This document shows, piece after piece, positions 16,803 to 24,238 of a stretch of 64,000 nt of DNA. The DNA comes from Streptomyces griseus. GTDB lineage: Bacteria; Actinomycetota; Actinomycetes; Streptomycetales; Streptomycetaceae. The position numbers were made by a program, and so were the translations under genes. The stretch covers positions 62,001 to 126,000 of the forward strand of contig NZ_UAVD01000038.1 in NCBI RefSeq assembly GCF_900460065.1, in the 5' to 3' direction. Within the stretch, counting starts at the first letter, position 1; each line of letters opens with the position of its first letter. A model generated the notes under the pieces. It had not been told where the DNA came from and did no database searches. It was given only the letters and a program-made list of their open reading frames with translations.

Positions 16803-17690
16803 GTGAGTACCCTTGCGCACACCATGATGACCGCCGCCCGCTCCGCCGATTCCGGCCTGGCCGGCTCGGGCGAACTCGATCGCTACCCCTACGCGGAGGC
16901 GCCGGCCGGCGAGCGTGCCGCTTCCCGGGCCTGGGGCGGTTCCGATGCGGAGCTGGGACGGGCGAGCCGACGCGGGTCCGCCAGCCGGGGGCGCGGTCTC
17001 CACGGCCAACTCGTCCAGCAGCTCGGCCAGATGATCGTCTCCGGAGACCTCGGCGCGGACCGCCCCCTCGTCCCCGAGGAGATCGGCCAGCGGTTCGAGG
17101 TCTCCCGCACCGTCGTACGCGAATCCCTGCGCGTCCTCGAAGCCAAGGGGCTGGTCAGCGCGCGTCCCAACGTGGGGACGAGGGTCCGCCCGGTCACCGA
17201 CTGGAACCTGCTGGATCCCGACATCATCGAATGGCGGGCCTTCGGTCCGCAGCGCGACGACCAGCGCCGTGAGCTGGCCGAGCTCCGCTGGACCATCGAA
17301 CCGCTCGCGGCCCGCCTCGCGGCCGGGCACGGCCGGGAGGACATCCAGCAGCGGCTCGGCGACATGGTGGAGATCATGGGCCACGCGATGGGGCAGGGGG
17401 ACGCGATCACCTTCTCCCGTGCCGACGCGGAGTTCCACGCCCTGCTCATCCAGGCGGCGGGCAATCGGATGCTCGAACACCTTTCCGGCATCGTCTCGGC
17501 CGCCCTCCATGTCTCCGGCGGCCCGGTCACCGGCTGTGACCGTCCCGGCGAAACCTCGCTCGCGCACCACGCGCGCATCGCCGACGCTCTGGCCTCCGGT
17601 GACGCCGGGGCCGCCGAGGCGGCCATGCGTCAACTGCTCGTCGTCCACCCCGACGTCGAGCGGGTGGTACCCGCGCCGCGCGAGCACTGA
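16803..17690 (+). CDS. whiH: GntR/FadR-family sporulation regulator WhiH
   Basis: 295-residue DNA-binding protein. An N-terminal low-complexity stretch (~1-60) is followed by a GntR winged helix (GLHGQLVQQLGQMIVSGDLG ... QRFEVSRTVVRESLRVLEAKGLVSARP, about 65-140) and a C-terminal FCD effector domain, including the D-x3-H metal motif in ADAEFHALLIQAAGN and a further His in SLAHHARIADAL. In Streptomyces WhiH is needed for sporulation septation in aerial hyphae, and its gene sits directly upstream of hrdB, exactly as here, which is the main basis for the name. GTG 16803 is chosen because VSTLAHTMMTAARSA is the N-terminus I recall for WhiH; AAAGGA precedes it closely. FCD domains often bind small carboxylates with a divalent metal; the ligand of WhiH is not established. 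Confidence 0.85.
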   Translation: MSTLAHTMMTAARSADSGLAGSGELDRYPYAEAPAGERAASRAWGGSDAELGRASRRGSASRGRGLHGQLVQQLGQMIVSGDLGADRPLVPEEIGQRFEVSRTVVRESLRVLEAKGLVSARPNVGTRVRPVTDWNLLDPDIIEWRAFGPQRDDQRRELAELRWTIEPLAARLAAGHGREDIQQRLGDMVEIMGHAMGQGDAITFSRADAEFHALLIQAAGNRMLEHLSGIVSAALHVSGGPVTGCDRPGETSLAHHARIADALASGDAGAAEAAMRQLLVVHPDVERVVPAPREH

Positions 17691-17775
17691 CCGGGGCGCG
17701 GCCGGGTGCGTGGGCCCCGGTGCGTGCGTCCGGCGCCGCCGGGCCGCACGGGTCCGGCGGCATAATTGTGGGGGG

Positions 17776-17814
17776 ATGGCACCTTCGGCCCATTTCGTCA
17801 CGTATGAGGTGTGA
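17776..17814 (+). other. Possible 12-codon leader ORF upstream of hrdB
   Basis: ATG at 17776 preceded by a run GTGGGGGG and followed by 12 sense codons and TGA (MAPSAHFVTYEV). It lies upstream of the most likely hrdB promoter and could be chance; there is no homology evidence. Confidence 0.2.
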
Positions 17815-17815
17815 C
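17797..17815. promoter_or_regulatory. Inverted repeat GTCAC-N9-GTGAC upstream of hrdB
   Basis: GTCAC (17797-17801) and GTGAC (17811-17815) form a two-fold symmetric site about 20-40 bp before the candidate hrdB promoter. The spacing suits a dimeric regulator. No specific protein can be named from sequence. Confidence 0.35.
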
Positions 17816-17835
17816 TCGGGCCACGCGGATTGGCC

Positions 17836-17860
17836 GTAACACTCCTCGAAGCAGCGCGAT
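17836..17860 (+). promoter_or_regulatory. Candidate ECF-type promoter of hrdB
   Basis: GTAAC (17836-17840) and CGAT (17857-17860, followed by GA) are separated by 16 bp, the architecture of ECF sigma promoters rather than TTGACN/TANNNT. In S. griseus and relatives the main hrdB promoter is read by the ECF sigma ShbA, which fits. The predicted start near 17868 gives a leader of about 160 nt. The intergenic region as a whole runs 17691-18027; a CATAAT hexamer at 17761-17766 is a second, weaker candidate. Confidence 0.45.
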
Positions 17861-18027
17861 GACTTAAGAGGTGAGCGTCGCGGAAGGAATACAGCAGCCC
17901 TCGGGTGTGCTGTCCAGTTCCGAGGCCAAACCCGCGCCGTCGGCGACATCCCCAGTCGACGGTCGTCGGTTCCAGCCCTCTCCAGGGCGGGGCCGGAAGC
18001 CGTTTCCATCGTTCCGAGAGGTTGTTC

Positions 18028-19572
18028 GTGTCGGCCAGCACATCCCGTACGCTCCCGCCGGAGATCGCCGAGTCCGAGTCTGTGATGGCGCTCATCGAGC
18101 GGGGAAAGGCTGATGGGCAGATCGCCGGCGATGACGTGCGTCGGGCCTTCGAGGCTGACCAGATTCCGCCAACCCAGTGGAAGAACGTTCTGCGCAGCCT
18201 CAACCAGATCCTCGAGGAAGAGGGTGTGACGCTGATGGTCAGTGCCGCGGAGTCGCCGAAGCGCGCCCGCAAGAGCGTCGCAGCGAAGAGCCCGGTCAAG
18301 CGCACCGCCACCAAGACCGTCGCGGCGAAGACGACCGTGACCAGGACCGTCGCGGCCACCGCCGCCCCGGCGGTCGAGAGCGCGGACGCGGCCGACGACG
18401 CCGTCGCCGCCGCCCCCGCCAAGAAGACGGCAGCCAAGAAGGCCACGGCCAAGAAGGCAGCCGCCAAGAAGACGACGGCCAAGAAGACCGCCGCCAAGAA
18501 GTCCGGCAAGCAGGACGACGAGATCCTCGACGGCGACGAGGCGGCCGAGGAAGTCAAGGCCGGCAAGGGTGAGGAAGAGGAGGGCGAGGGCGAGAACAAG
18601 GGCTTCGTCCTCTCCGACGACGACGAGGACGACGCGCCCGCGCAGCAGGTCGCCGTCGCCGGCGCCACCGCCGACCCGGTCAAGGACTACCTGAAGCAGA
18701 TCGGCAAGGTTCCCCTCCTCAACGCCGAGCAGGAGGTCGAGCTCGCCAAGCGCATCGAGGCCGGTCTCTTCGCCGAGGACAAGCTGGCGAACGCCGACAA
18801 GCTCGCGCCGAAGCTCAAGCGCGAGCTGGAGATCATCGCCGAGGACGGCCGCCGGGCCAAGAACCACCTCCTGGAGGCCAACCTCCGTCTGGTGGTCTCC
18901 CTGGCCAAGCGCTACACGGGTCGCGGCATGCTCTTCCTGGACCTGATCCAGGAGGGCAACCTCGGTCTGATCCGCGCGGTCGAGAAGTTCGACTACACCA
19001 AGGGCTACAAGTTCTCCACGTACGCCACCTGGTGGATCCGTCAGGCGATCACCCGCGCGATGGCCGACCAGGCCCGCACCATCCGTATCCCGGTGCACAT
19101 GGTCGAGGTCATCAACAAGCTCGCGCGCGTGCAGCGCCAGATGCTCCAGGACCTGGGCCGCGAGCCCACCCCGGAGGAGCTGGCCAAGGAACTCGACATG
19201 ACCCCCGAGAAGGTCATCGAGGTCCAGAAGTACGGTCGCGAGCCGATCTCGCTGCACACCCCGCTCGGTGAGGACGGCGACAGCGAGTTCGGTGACCTGA
19301 TCGAGGACTCCGAGGCCGTCGTCCCGGCGGACGCGGTCAGCTTCACGCTCCTCCAGGAGCAGCTCCACTCCGTGCTCGACACGCTCTCCGAGCGTGAGGC
19401 GGGCGTGGTCTCGATGCGCTTCGGTCTCACCGACGGCCAGCCGAAGACGCTCGACGAGATCGGCAAGGTCTACGGCGTGACGCGTGAGCGCATCCGTCAG
19501 ATCGAGTCGAAGACGATGTCGAAGCTCCGCCACCCGTCCCGCTCGCAGGTGCTGCGCGACTACCTCGACTAG
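18028..19572 (+). CDS. hrdB: Principal RNA polymerase sigma factor HrdB
   Basis: 514-residue sigma-70 group 1 factor directing housekeeping transcription. Region 1.1-like sequence occupies residues 1-70. Then comes a long Streptomyces-type insert: a basic stretch with repeated AKK(T/A)(A/T) units (about 129-158) followed by an acidic stretch ([28 protein letters not shown]; 163-203). Region 1.2 begins at [16 protein letters not shown] (about 217). Regions 2.1-2.4 include [20 protein letters not shown] and [15 protein letters not shown]; region 4.2 has [23 protein letters not shown] 18028 follows GAGAGG at 6 nt and starts the familiar [19 protein letters not shown]; length agrees with the ~511-residue S. 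coelicolor HrdB. Neighbours whiH upstream and parE downstream match the genus. A terminator follows the stop. Confidence 0.98.
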   Translation: MSASTSRTLPPEIAESESVMALIERGKADGQIAGDDVRRAFEADQIPPTQWKNVLRSLNQILEEEGVTLMVSAAESPKRARKSVAAKSPVKRTATKTVAAKTTVTRTVAATAAPAVESADAADDAVAAAPAKKTAAKKATAKKAAAKKTTAKKTAAKKSGKQDDEILDGDEAAEEVKAGKGEEEEGEGENKGFVLSDDDEDDAPAQQVAVAGATADPVKDYLKQIGKVPLLNAEQEVELAKRIEAGLFAEDKLANADKLAPKLKRELEIIAEDGRRAKNHLLEANLRLVVSLAKRYTGRGMLFLDLIQEGNLGLIRAVEKFDYTKGYKFSTYATWWIRQAITRAMADQARTIRIPVHMVEVINKLARVQRQMLQDLGREPTPEELAKELDMTPEKVIEVQKYGREPISLHTPLGEDGDSEFGDLIEDSEAVVPADAVSFTLLQEQLHSVLDTLSEREAGVVSMRFGLTDGQPKTLDEIGKVYGVTRERIRQIESKTMSKLRHPSRSQVLRDYLD

Positions 19573-19592
19573 ATCGAGGAGATCCACCGGCC

Positions 19593-19626
19593 GAGGGCCC
19601 GGAACCCCGAGGGGATCCGGGCCCTC
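19593..19626 (+). terminator. Terminator of hrdB
   Basis: Perfect 11-bp stem GAGGGCCCGGA / TCCGGGCCCTC (19593-19603, 19616-19626) with a 12-nt loop that can itself pair CCC with GGG, 20 nt after the hrdB stop codon. Confidence 0.8.
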
Positions 19627-19705
19627 CGGCGTGTCCTCGGGGGCGGACGGTGACCGGCTGGATCACGCTGGGTGGACCGTTACCGCCTCAGCGTCAGGAG
19701 CCTCC

Positions 19706-20536
19706 ATGCCCCGTTCCCTCGTCCGCGCCCTGACCGGGGTGCTCGCCCTGACCGCCGCCGCGACCGCGGCGCCCCTCGCCGCGCCCTCCGCGGCGGTCGC
19801 GGACAGCGTCATCGTCGGCGGGCAGCCCGCCCCGGTGGCGGACAGTCCCTGGGCGGTGGCGCTGTCGAGCCGGGACCGGTTCGGAGGGGCGCGCTCGGGA
19901 CAGTTCTGCGGAGGCGTCGCCGTGGCGCCCACGAAGATCCTGACGGCCGCCCACTGTCTGAGTGACGAGGCGCTCGGTGGACCGGCGGAGCGGGTGAGGG
20001 ACCTGCTGGTGATCGCCGGCCGGGAGCGGCTGAGCGACTCCGACGGCCAGGAGATCCCGGTCCGGGACATCTGGGTGAACCCGGCGTACGACCCCGCCTC
20101 CAACGCCGGCGACCTCGCGGTGCTGACGCTGGCGCGCGCGATGCCGGAGGGCGGGGTCGTCCCGACGGCCAGGAGCGGGGACACCGCCTACCGGGCCGGC
20201 ACCGCGGCGGCCGTCTACGGGTGGGGCGACACGACGGGGAGCGGCACCTACGCCTCCGTGCTGCGCTCCGCGCCGGTCCAGGTCCTCCCCGACAGCGACT
20301 GCGCGCGGGCCTACCCGGGCGGCCGGGAGGGCACCTACAAGGCCTCGGCGATGCTCTGCGCGGGCGATCCTGCGGGCGGCAGGGACGCGTGCCAGGGCGA
20401 CAGCGGCGGGCCGCTGGTGGCCCGTGGGCGGCTCATCGGCCTGGTGTCCTGGGGCAGCGGCTGCGGGCGCGCGGGCAGCCCGGGGGTGTACACCCGGGTC
20501 TCCGCCGCACTGGAGTGGGCCGAGGGCCGCATCTGA
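19706..20536 (+). CDS. Secreted trypsin-like serine protease
   Basis: 276-residue S1A-family protease with a Sec-type signal peptide (MPRSLVRALTGVLALTAAATAAPLAA, cleavage near residues 25-33) and a very short propeptide. The mature N-terminus IVGG is at 36-39. The catalytic triad is complete: H83 in TAAHC, D136 in NAGDLAVL, S233 in GDSGGP. D227, six residues before the Ser, corresponds to the S1-pocket aspartate, so cleavage after Arg/Lys is expected. Cysteines (C68/C84, C199, C218, C229 and one in GSGCG) allow three disulfides. The length is typical of Streptomyces trypsin (SGT). GGAG lies 5 nt before the ATG. It stands alone between hrdB and a convergent small zinc-protein gene. Confidence 0.95.
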   Translation: MPRSLVRALTGVLALTAAATAAPLAAPSAAVADSVIVGGQPAPVADSPWAVALSSRDRFGGARSGQFCGGVAVAPTKILTAAHCLSDEALGGPAERVRDLLVIAGRERLSDSDGQEIPVRDIWVNPAYDPASNAGDLAVLTLARAMPEGGVVPTARSGDTAYRAGTAAAVYGWGDTTGSGTYASVLRSAPVQVLPDSDCARAYPGGREGTYKASAMLCAGDPAGGRDACQGDSGGPLVARGRLIGLVSWGSGCGRAGSPGVYTRVSAALEWAEGRI

Positions 20537-20558
20537 TCCGCGTCAGGGGCCGCGTGCG

Positions 20559-20616
20559 GGCGGTGACGCCCGCACGGCGTCCGTGGCGGCGGTGATGGCC
20601 GCACGGCGTCCGTGGC
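20559..20616. repeat. Two tandem 29-bp repeats
   Basis: Units 20559-20587 and 20588-20616 differ at only two or three positions and share GCACGGCGTCCGTGGC. They lie between the protease stop and the terminator. Confidence 0.7.
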
Positions 20617-20630
20617 CTCGCGACGAGAAC

Positions 20631-20660
20631 GGGCGGCTCCCCCCGGTGGGGGAGCCGCCC
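20631..20660. terminator. Bidirectional stem-loop terminator
   Basis: 13-bp perfect stem GGGCGGCTCCCCC / GGGGGAGCCGCCC (20631-20643, 20648-20660) with loop CGGT, placed between the convergent protease and DUF7455 genes. Confidence 0.85.
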
Positions 20661-20707
20661 GTCGGCCGGTCCTGGACCGGCCCCTGGCTCGTCGTGGATG
20701 CGAGGTA

Positions 20708-20941
20708 TCAGTGTTGTTCCTCGTCGGCGGTAGCCGTCTGCACGGCGGTGAGCCGATCCGTCTCATCCTGTATTTCCGCGGCGATCTTCTTGAGTTCCGG
20801 CTCGAACTTGCGCCCGTGGTGGGCGCAGAAGAGCAGTTCACCGCCGCTGATCAGGACGACGCGCAGATATGCCTGGGCGCCGCAACGGTCACAGCGGTCT
20901 GCTGCGGTCAGCGGGCTCGCGGGGGTCAGAACAGTAGTCAC
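20708..20941 (-). CDS. Small DUF7455-type zinc-ribbon protein
   Basis: 77-residue acidic protein. Residues C17-x2-C20 (CDRCGAQAYLRVVL) and C39-x-H41-H42 (LLFCAHHG) form a probable zinc site; a helical tail (KFEPELKKIAAEIQDETDRL) follows. This matches the DUF7455 family found next to hrdB and parE in many Actinobacteria; function is unknown. The GTG start at 20941 has AGAAGAGG 4 nt before it. It is divergent from parE across a 447-bp region and convergent with the protease gene. Confidence 0.85.
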   Translation of the reverse strand: MTTVLTPASPLTAADRCDRCGAQAYLRVVLISGGELLFCAHHGRKFEPELKKIAAEIQDETDRLTAVQTATADEEQH

Positions 20942-21388
20942 GTCGCCTCTTCTCTAGCTCGACGAGCTGTCGTACCAGGGTCAACATCCAACCAGGCCGA
21001 AAACGTTCCCGCTCGTGGCTTTTCTTCGAAACTTCTTCTCGGTGTGGCTGTCTGTTGCCGGTTGGCGGCGAATGTGCCGTATGCGGAGCGCTACGGTTTC
21101 GCATTGCTTGTCTAGGGGGTCGGTCCCGCCGGCCGGCTTGCCGGTTTGTTCATGAGGACGTGCCCGGAGCCTAAATGGTTCATGCGTCGAAGGGAACGTG
21201 ATGTGCACGTCACTCCAACGAATGATCGAACATCCATGCGAGCCCGGAAGAAGCTCGACTAGCATGAGGATTCCCCGAGGGTGGCGTTACAACCGCTCTA
21301 CCAGGCCTCTGTAGGCTCTCAGCGGCAACCGAAGGCCAGCCCTCCACCCGCGGGGGCCCCCGATGAAATTCAGCGAGGAGCGAACCGC
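20942..21388. other. Divergent control region between the DUF7455 gene and parE
   Basis: 447 bp without a supported gene. It is AT-richer than its surroundings. It contains a 16-bp near-palindrome at 21198-21213 (GTGATGTGCACGTCAC), a GCCGGCCGG repeat near 21129, and promoter-like hexamers TAGCAT (about 21262) and TAGGCT (about 21312) reading toward parE. The long leader suggests separate control of each gene. Confidence 0.5.
21198..21213. promoter_or_regulatory. Palindrome GTGATGTGCACGTCAC
   Basis: Two-fold symmetric except for one pair; located mid-way in the divergent region. A candidate operator for a dimeric repressor; no known regulator assigned. Confidence 0.35.
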
Positions 21389-23515
21389 GTGACCGCCGAA
21401 ACGTCCGTGCCGTCCACCGCGATGCTGACCGGAGCAGGCGGCGACCGGGACAGCTCCAACTACACCGCGCGGCACCTTCTCGTCCTCGAAGGGCTCGAGG
21501 CGGTCCGCAAGCGGCCCGGCATGTACATCGGGTCCACCGACAGCCGTGGCCTGATGCACTGCCTCTGGGAGATCATCGACAACTCCGTCGACGAAGCCCT
21601 CGGCGGCTACTGCGACCAGATCGAGGTCATCCTCCACGACGACGCCTCCGTCGAGGTCCGGGACAACGGCCGGGGCATCCCGGTCGACGTCGAGCCCAAG
21701 ACGGGGCTCTCCGGCGTCGAGGTCGTGATGACCAAGCTGCACGCCGGAGGCAAGTTCGGCGGCGGCTCCTACGCCGCCTCGGGCGGTCTCCACGGCGTCG
21801 GCGCCTCCGTGGTCAACGCCCTCTCCGCCCGCCTGGACGTCGAGGTCGACCGCAACAGCGCGACCCACTCCATCAGCTTCCGGCGCGGTGTCCCCGGCAT
21901 GTTCACCGAGCAGGGGCCGGACAGCCCGTTCGACCCGGCCAACGGCCTGCGCAAGGGCAAGCGCGTCCCCAAGACCCGTACCGGTACCCGGGTGCGGTAC
22001 TGGGCGGACCGCCAGATCTTCCTCAAGGACGCCAGGCTCAACCTGGACACCCTCCACCAGCGCGCCCGCCAGACGGCCTTCCTGGTCCCCGGCCTCACGA
22101 TCATCGTCCGCGACGAGCGGGGGCTGGACGGCGAGGGCAAGACCGAGGAGACGTTCCGCTTCGACGGCGGCATCAGCGAGTTCTGCGAGTACCTGGCGCA
22201 GGACAAGGCCGTCTGCGACGTCCAGCGCCTCAGCGGCACCGGCACGTTCAAGGAGACCGTGCCCGTCCTCGACGACCGCGGCCACATGACCGCCACCGAG
22301 GTCACCCGCGAGCTGGCCGTCGACATCGCCCTGCGCTGGGGCACCGGCTACGACACGACCGTACGGTCGTTCGTGAACATCATCGCCACCCCCAAGGGCG
22401 GCACCCACGTCACCGGGTTCGAGCGCTCCCTGACCAAGACGGTGAACGAGGCGCTGCGCTCCGCCAAGATGCTGCGGGTCGCCGAGGACGACATCGTCAA
22501 GGACGACGCCCTCGAAGGACTCACCGCCGTCGTCACCGTACGGCTCGCCGAGCCGCAGTTCGAGGGGCAGACCAAGGAGGTGCTCGGCACCTCCGCGGCC
22601 AACCGGATCGTCGCCGGTGTGGTCGCCAAGGAGCTCAAGGCGTTCCTGACCTCCACGAAGCGGGACGCCAAGGCCCAGGCCAGGGCGGTGCTGGAGAAGG
22701 CCGTCGCCGCCGCCCGCACCCGGATCGCCGCCCGGCAGCACAAGGACGCCCAGCGCCGCAAGACCGCCCTGGAGTCCTCCTCGCTGCCCGCCAAGCTCGC
22801 CGACTGCCGCAGCGACGACGTCGAGCGCAGCGAGCTGTTCATCGTCGAGGGGGACTCGGCGCTCGGCACCGCCAAGCTGGCCCGGAACAGCGAGTTCCAG
22901 GCGCTGCTGCCGATCCGCGGGAAGATCCTCAACGTACAGAAGTCGTCCGTCTCGGACATGCTGAAGAACGCCGAGTGCGGCGCGATCATCCAGGTCATAG
23001 GAGCCGGGTCCGGGCGGACCTTCGACATCGACGCCGCGCGCTACGGGAAGATCGTCCTGCTGGTGGACGCCGATGTCGACGGCGCTCACATCCGCTGCCT
23101 GCTGCTGACCCTCTTCCAGCGCTACATGCGCCCGATGGTCGAGGCGGGCAGGGTCTTCGCCGCCGTCCCGCCGCTGCACCGGATCGAGCTGGTCCAGCCC
23201 AAGAAGGGCCAGGACAAGTACGTCTACACCTACTCCGACAACGAACTGCGCCAGACCCTCCTGGAGTTCCAGCGCAAGAACGTCCGGATCAAGGAATCGA
23301 TCCAGCGCTACAAGGGTCTCGGCGAGATGGACGCCGACCAGCTGGCGGAGACGACGATGGACCCGCGCCACCGCACGCTGCGGCGGATCAACATCGGCGA
23401 CCTGGAATCCTCCGAGCAGGTCTTCGACCTGCTGATGGGCAACGAGGTCGCGCCCCGCAAGGAGTTCATCACCAGCTCCGCCGCCACCCTGGACCGCTCG
23501 CGCATCGACGCCTGA
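21389..23515 (+). CDS. parE: DNA topoisomerase IV subunit B (ParE, GyrB-type ATPase)
   Basis: 708-residue ATPase subunit of a type IIA topoisomerase that unlinks daughter chromosomes. The GHKL ATPase shows IIDNSVDEALGG (N65 binds Mg-ATP), DNGRGIP and GGLHGVGASVVNALS. The TOPRIM domain shows EGDSA (about 487-491), PIRGKILNVQK and DADVDGAHI (about 560). The end KEFITSSAATLDRSRIDA is typical. GTG 21389 has GAGGAG 8 nt upstream; the 22 residues before the ATPase core are poorly conserved. Length is in the ParE range and shorter than GyrB with insertions. The partner gene parC lies about 10 kb downstream on the opposite strand, as in other Streptomyces; the true gyrB/gyrA are expected near oriC, outside the window. 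Confidence 0.94.
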   Translation: MTAETSVPSTAMLTGAGGDRDSSNYTARHLLVLEGLEAVRKRPGMYIGSTDSRGLMHCLWEIIDNSVDEALGGYCDQIEVILHDDASVEVRDNGRGIPVDVEPKTGLSGVEVVMTKLHAGGKFGGGSYAASGGLHGVGASVVNALSARLDVEVDRNSATHSISFRRGVPGMFTEQGPDSPFDPANGLRKGKRVPKTRTGTRVRYWADRQIFLKDARLNLDTLHQRARQTAFLVPGLTIIVRDERGLDGEGKTEETFRFDGGISEFCEYLAQDKAVCDVQRLSGTGTFKETVPVLDDRGHMTATEVTRELAVDIALRWGTGYDTTVRSFVNIIATPKGGTHVTGFERSLTKTVNEALRSAKMLRVAEDDIVKDDALEGLTAVVTVRLAEPQFEGQTKEVLGTSAANRIVAGVVAKELKAFLTSTKRDAKAQARAVLEKAVAAARTRIAARQHKDAQRRKTALESSSLPAKLADCRSDDVERSELFIVEGDSALGTAKLARNSEFQALLPIRGKILNVQKSSVSDMLKNAECGAIIQVIGAGSGRTFDIDAARYGKIVLLVDADVDGAHIRCLLLTLFQRYMRPMVEAGRVFAAVPPLHRIELVQPKKGQDKYVYTYSDNELRQTLLEFQRKNVRIKESIQRYKGLGEMDADQLAETTMDPRHRTLRRINIGDLESSEQVFDLLMGNEVAPRKEFITSSAATLDRSRIDA

Positions 23516-23734
23516 CCCCGCCCGCCTCGCGGCGCCGCGCCGGCCCCCGCTCCCGTACCGCCGGAGCGGGGGCCGCGTACGTTCCCGGGCCGAGGACTCG
23601 CGGTCCGCGCAGCCGTACGGGACTTCTGTCACCTGAAGGGGTGAAGCCGGGCGAATGGCGCGCCCGGGATCCTCCCGAACCGCCCATGGTTGGCCATGCG
23701 GCCGAAAAGGTTCGTGGATCAGGGGAGTCGTGGG

Positions 23735-24238
23735 GTGGAGAAGGAAGCAGGGCCGGAGGCCGCGGGGGTGCGGCTCGACGACCCGTGGGACGACGTACCG
23801 GTCCCCGACGGGTGCGGCCGGGACGGCACGGCCGCACCCGTCGGGGACCTCGACGCGCCCGCCGTCGCGGGGCCGGGCCCCGAGCCCAGCGCGGCCGACA
23901 TCTACCTGGAGGTGCACCGCAGCGCGGCCTTCCGCGAGGTGCGCCGCCGCTACCGCCGCTTCGTGGCTCCCGCCGCCCTCGCCTTCCTCCTCTGGTATCT
24001 CGCCTACGTCGTCGCCGCCACCACCGCGCCCGAGTTGATGGCCCGCCCGGTCGCCGGAGCCGTCAACGTCGCGATGGTGGCGGGTCTCGGCCAGTTCCTC
24101 ACCACCTTCCTGCTCACCTGGGCGTACGCACGCCACGCGCGGTTGCGCAGGGACCGGGCCGCACTCGATCTGCGCTGGGACACCCAGGAGATGACCCGGG
24201 GCCTCGGCCCGGAGACGACGAGAGGGCCCGGACGTTGA
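23735..24238 (+). CDS. DUF485 family inner-membrane protein
   Basis: 167-residue protein. Residues 1-55 are a polar, Pro/Gly/Asp-rich cytoplasmic segment; the DUF485 core begins at DIYLEVHRSAAFREVRRRYRRFVAPAA and has two transmembrane helices (PAALAFLLWYLAYVVAATT and AMVAGLGQFLTTFLLTWAYA). DUF485 proteins are regularly encoded just before acetate/cation symporters and may assist their assembly. Here the stop overlaps the TTG start of the symporter gene (TTGA), which shows translational coupling. GTG 23735 follows AGGGGAG. Confidence 0.88.
   Translation: MEKEAGPEAAGVRLDDPWDDVPVPDGCGRDGTAAPVGDLDAPAVAGPGPEPSAADIYLEVHRSAAFREVRRRYRRFVAPAALAFLLWYLAYVVAATTAPELMARPVAGAVNVAMVAGLGQFLTTFLLTWAYARHARLRRDRAALDLRWDTQEMTRGLGPETTRGPGR

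Noticed and set aside
18400-18520. Regular AAGAAG repeats considered as a CRISPR-like array or minisatellite
   Set aside because: They encode the AKK-rich basic segment of HrdB in frame, with no spacers between repeats.
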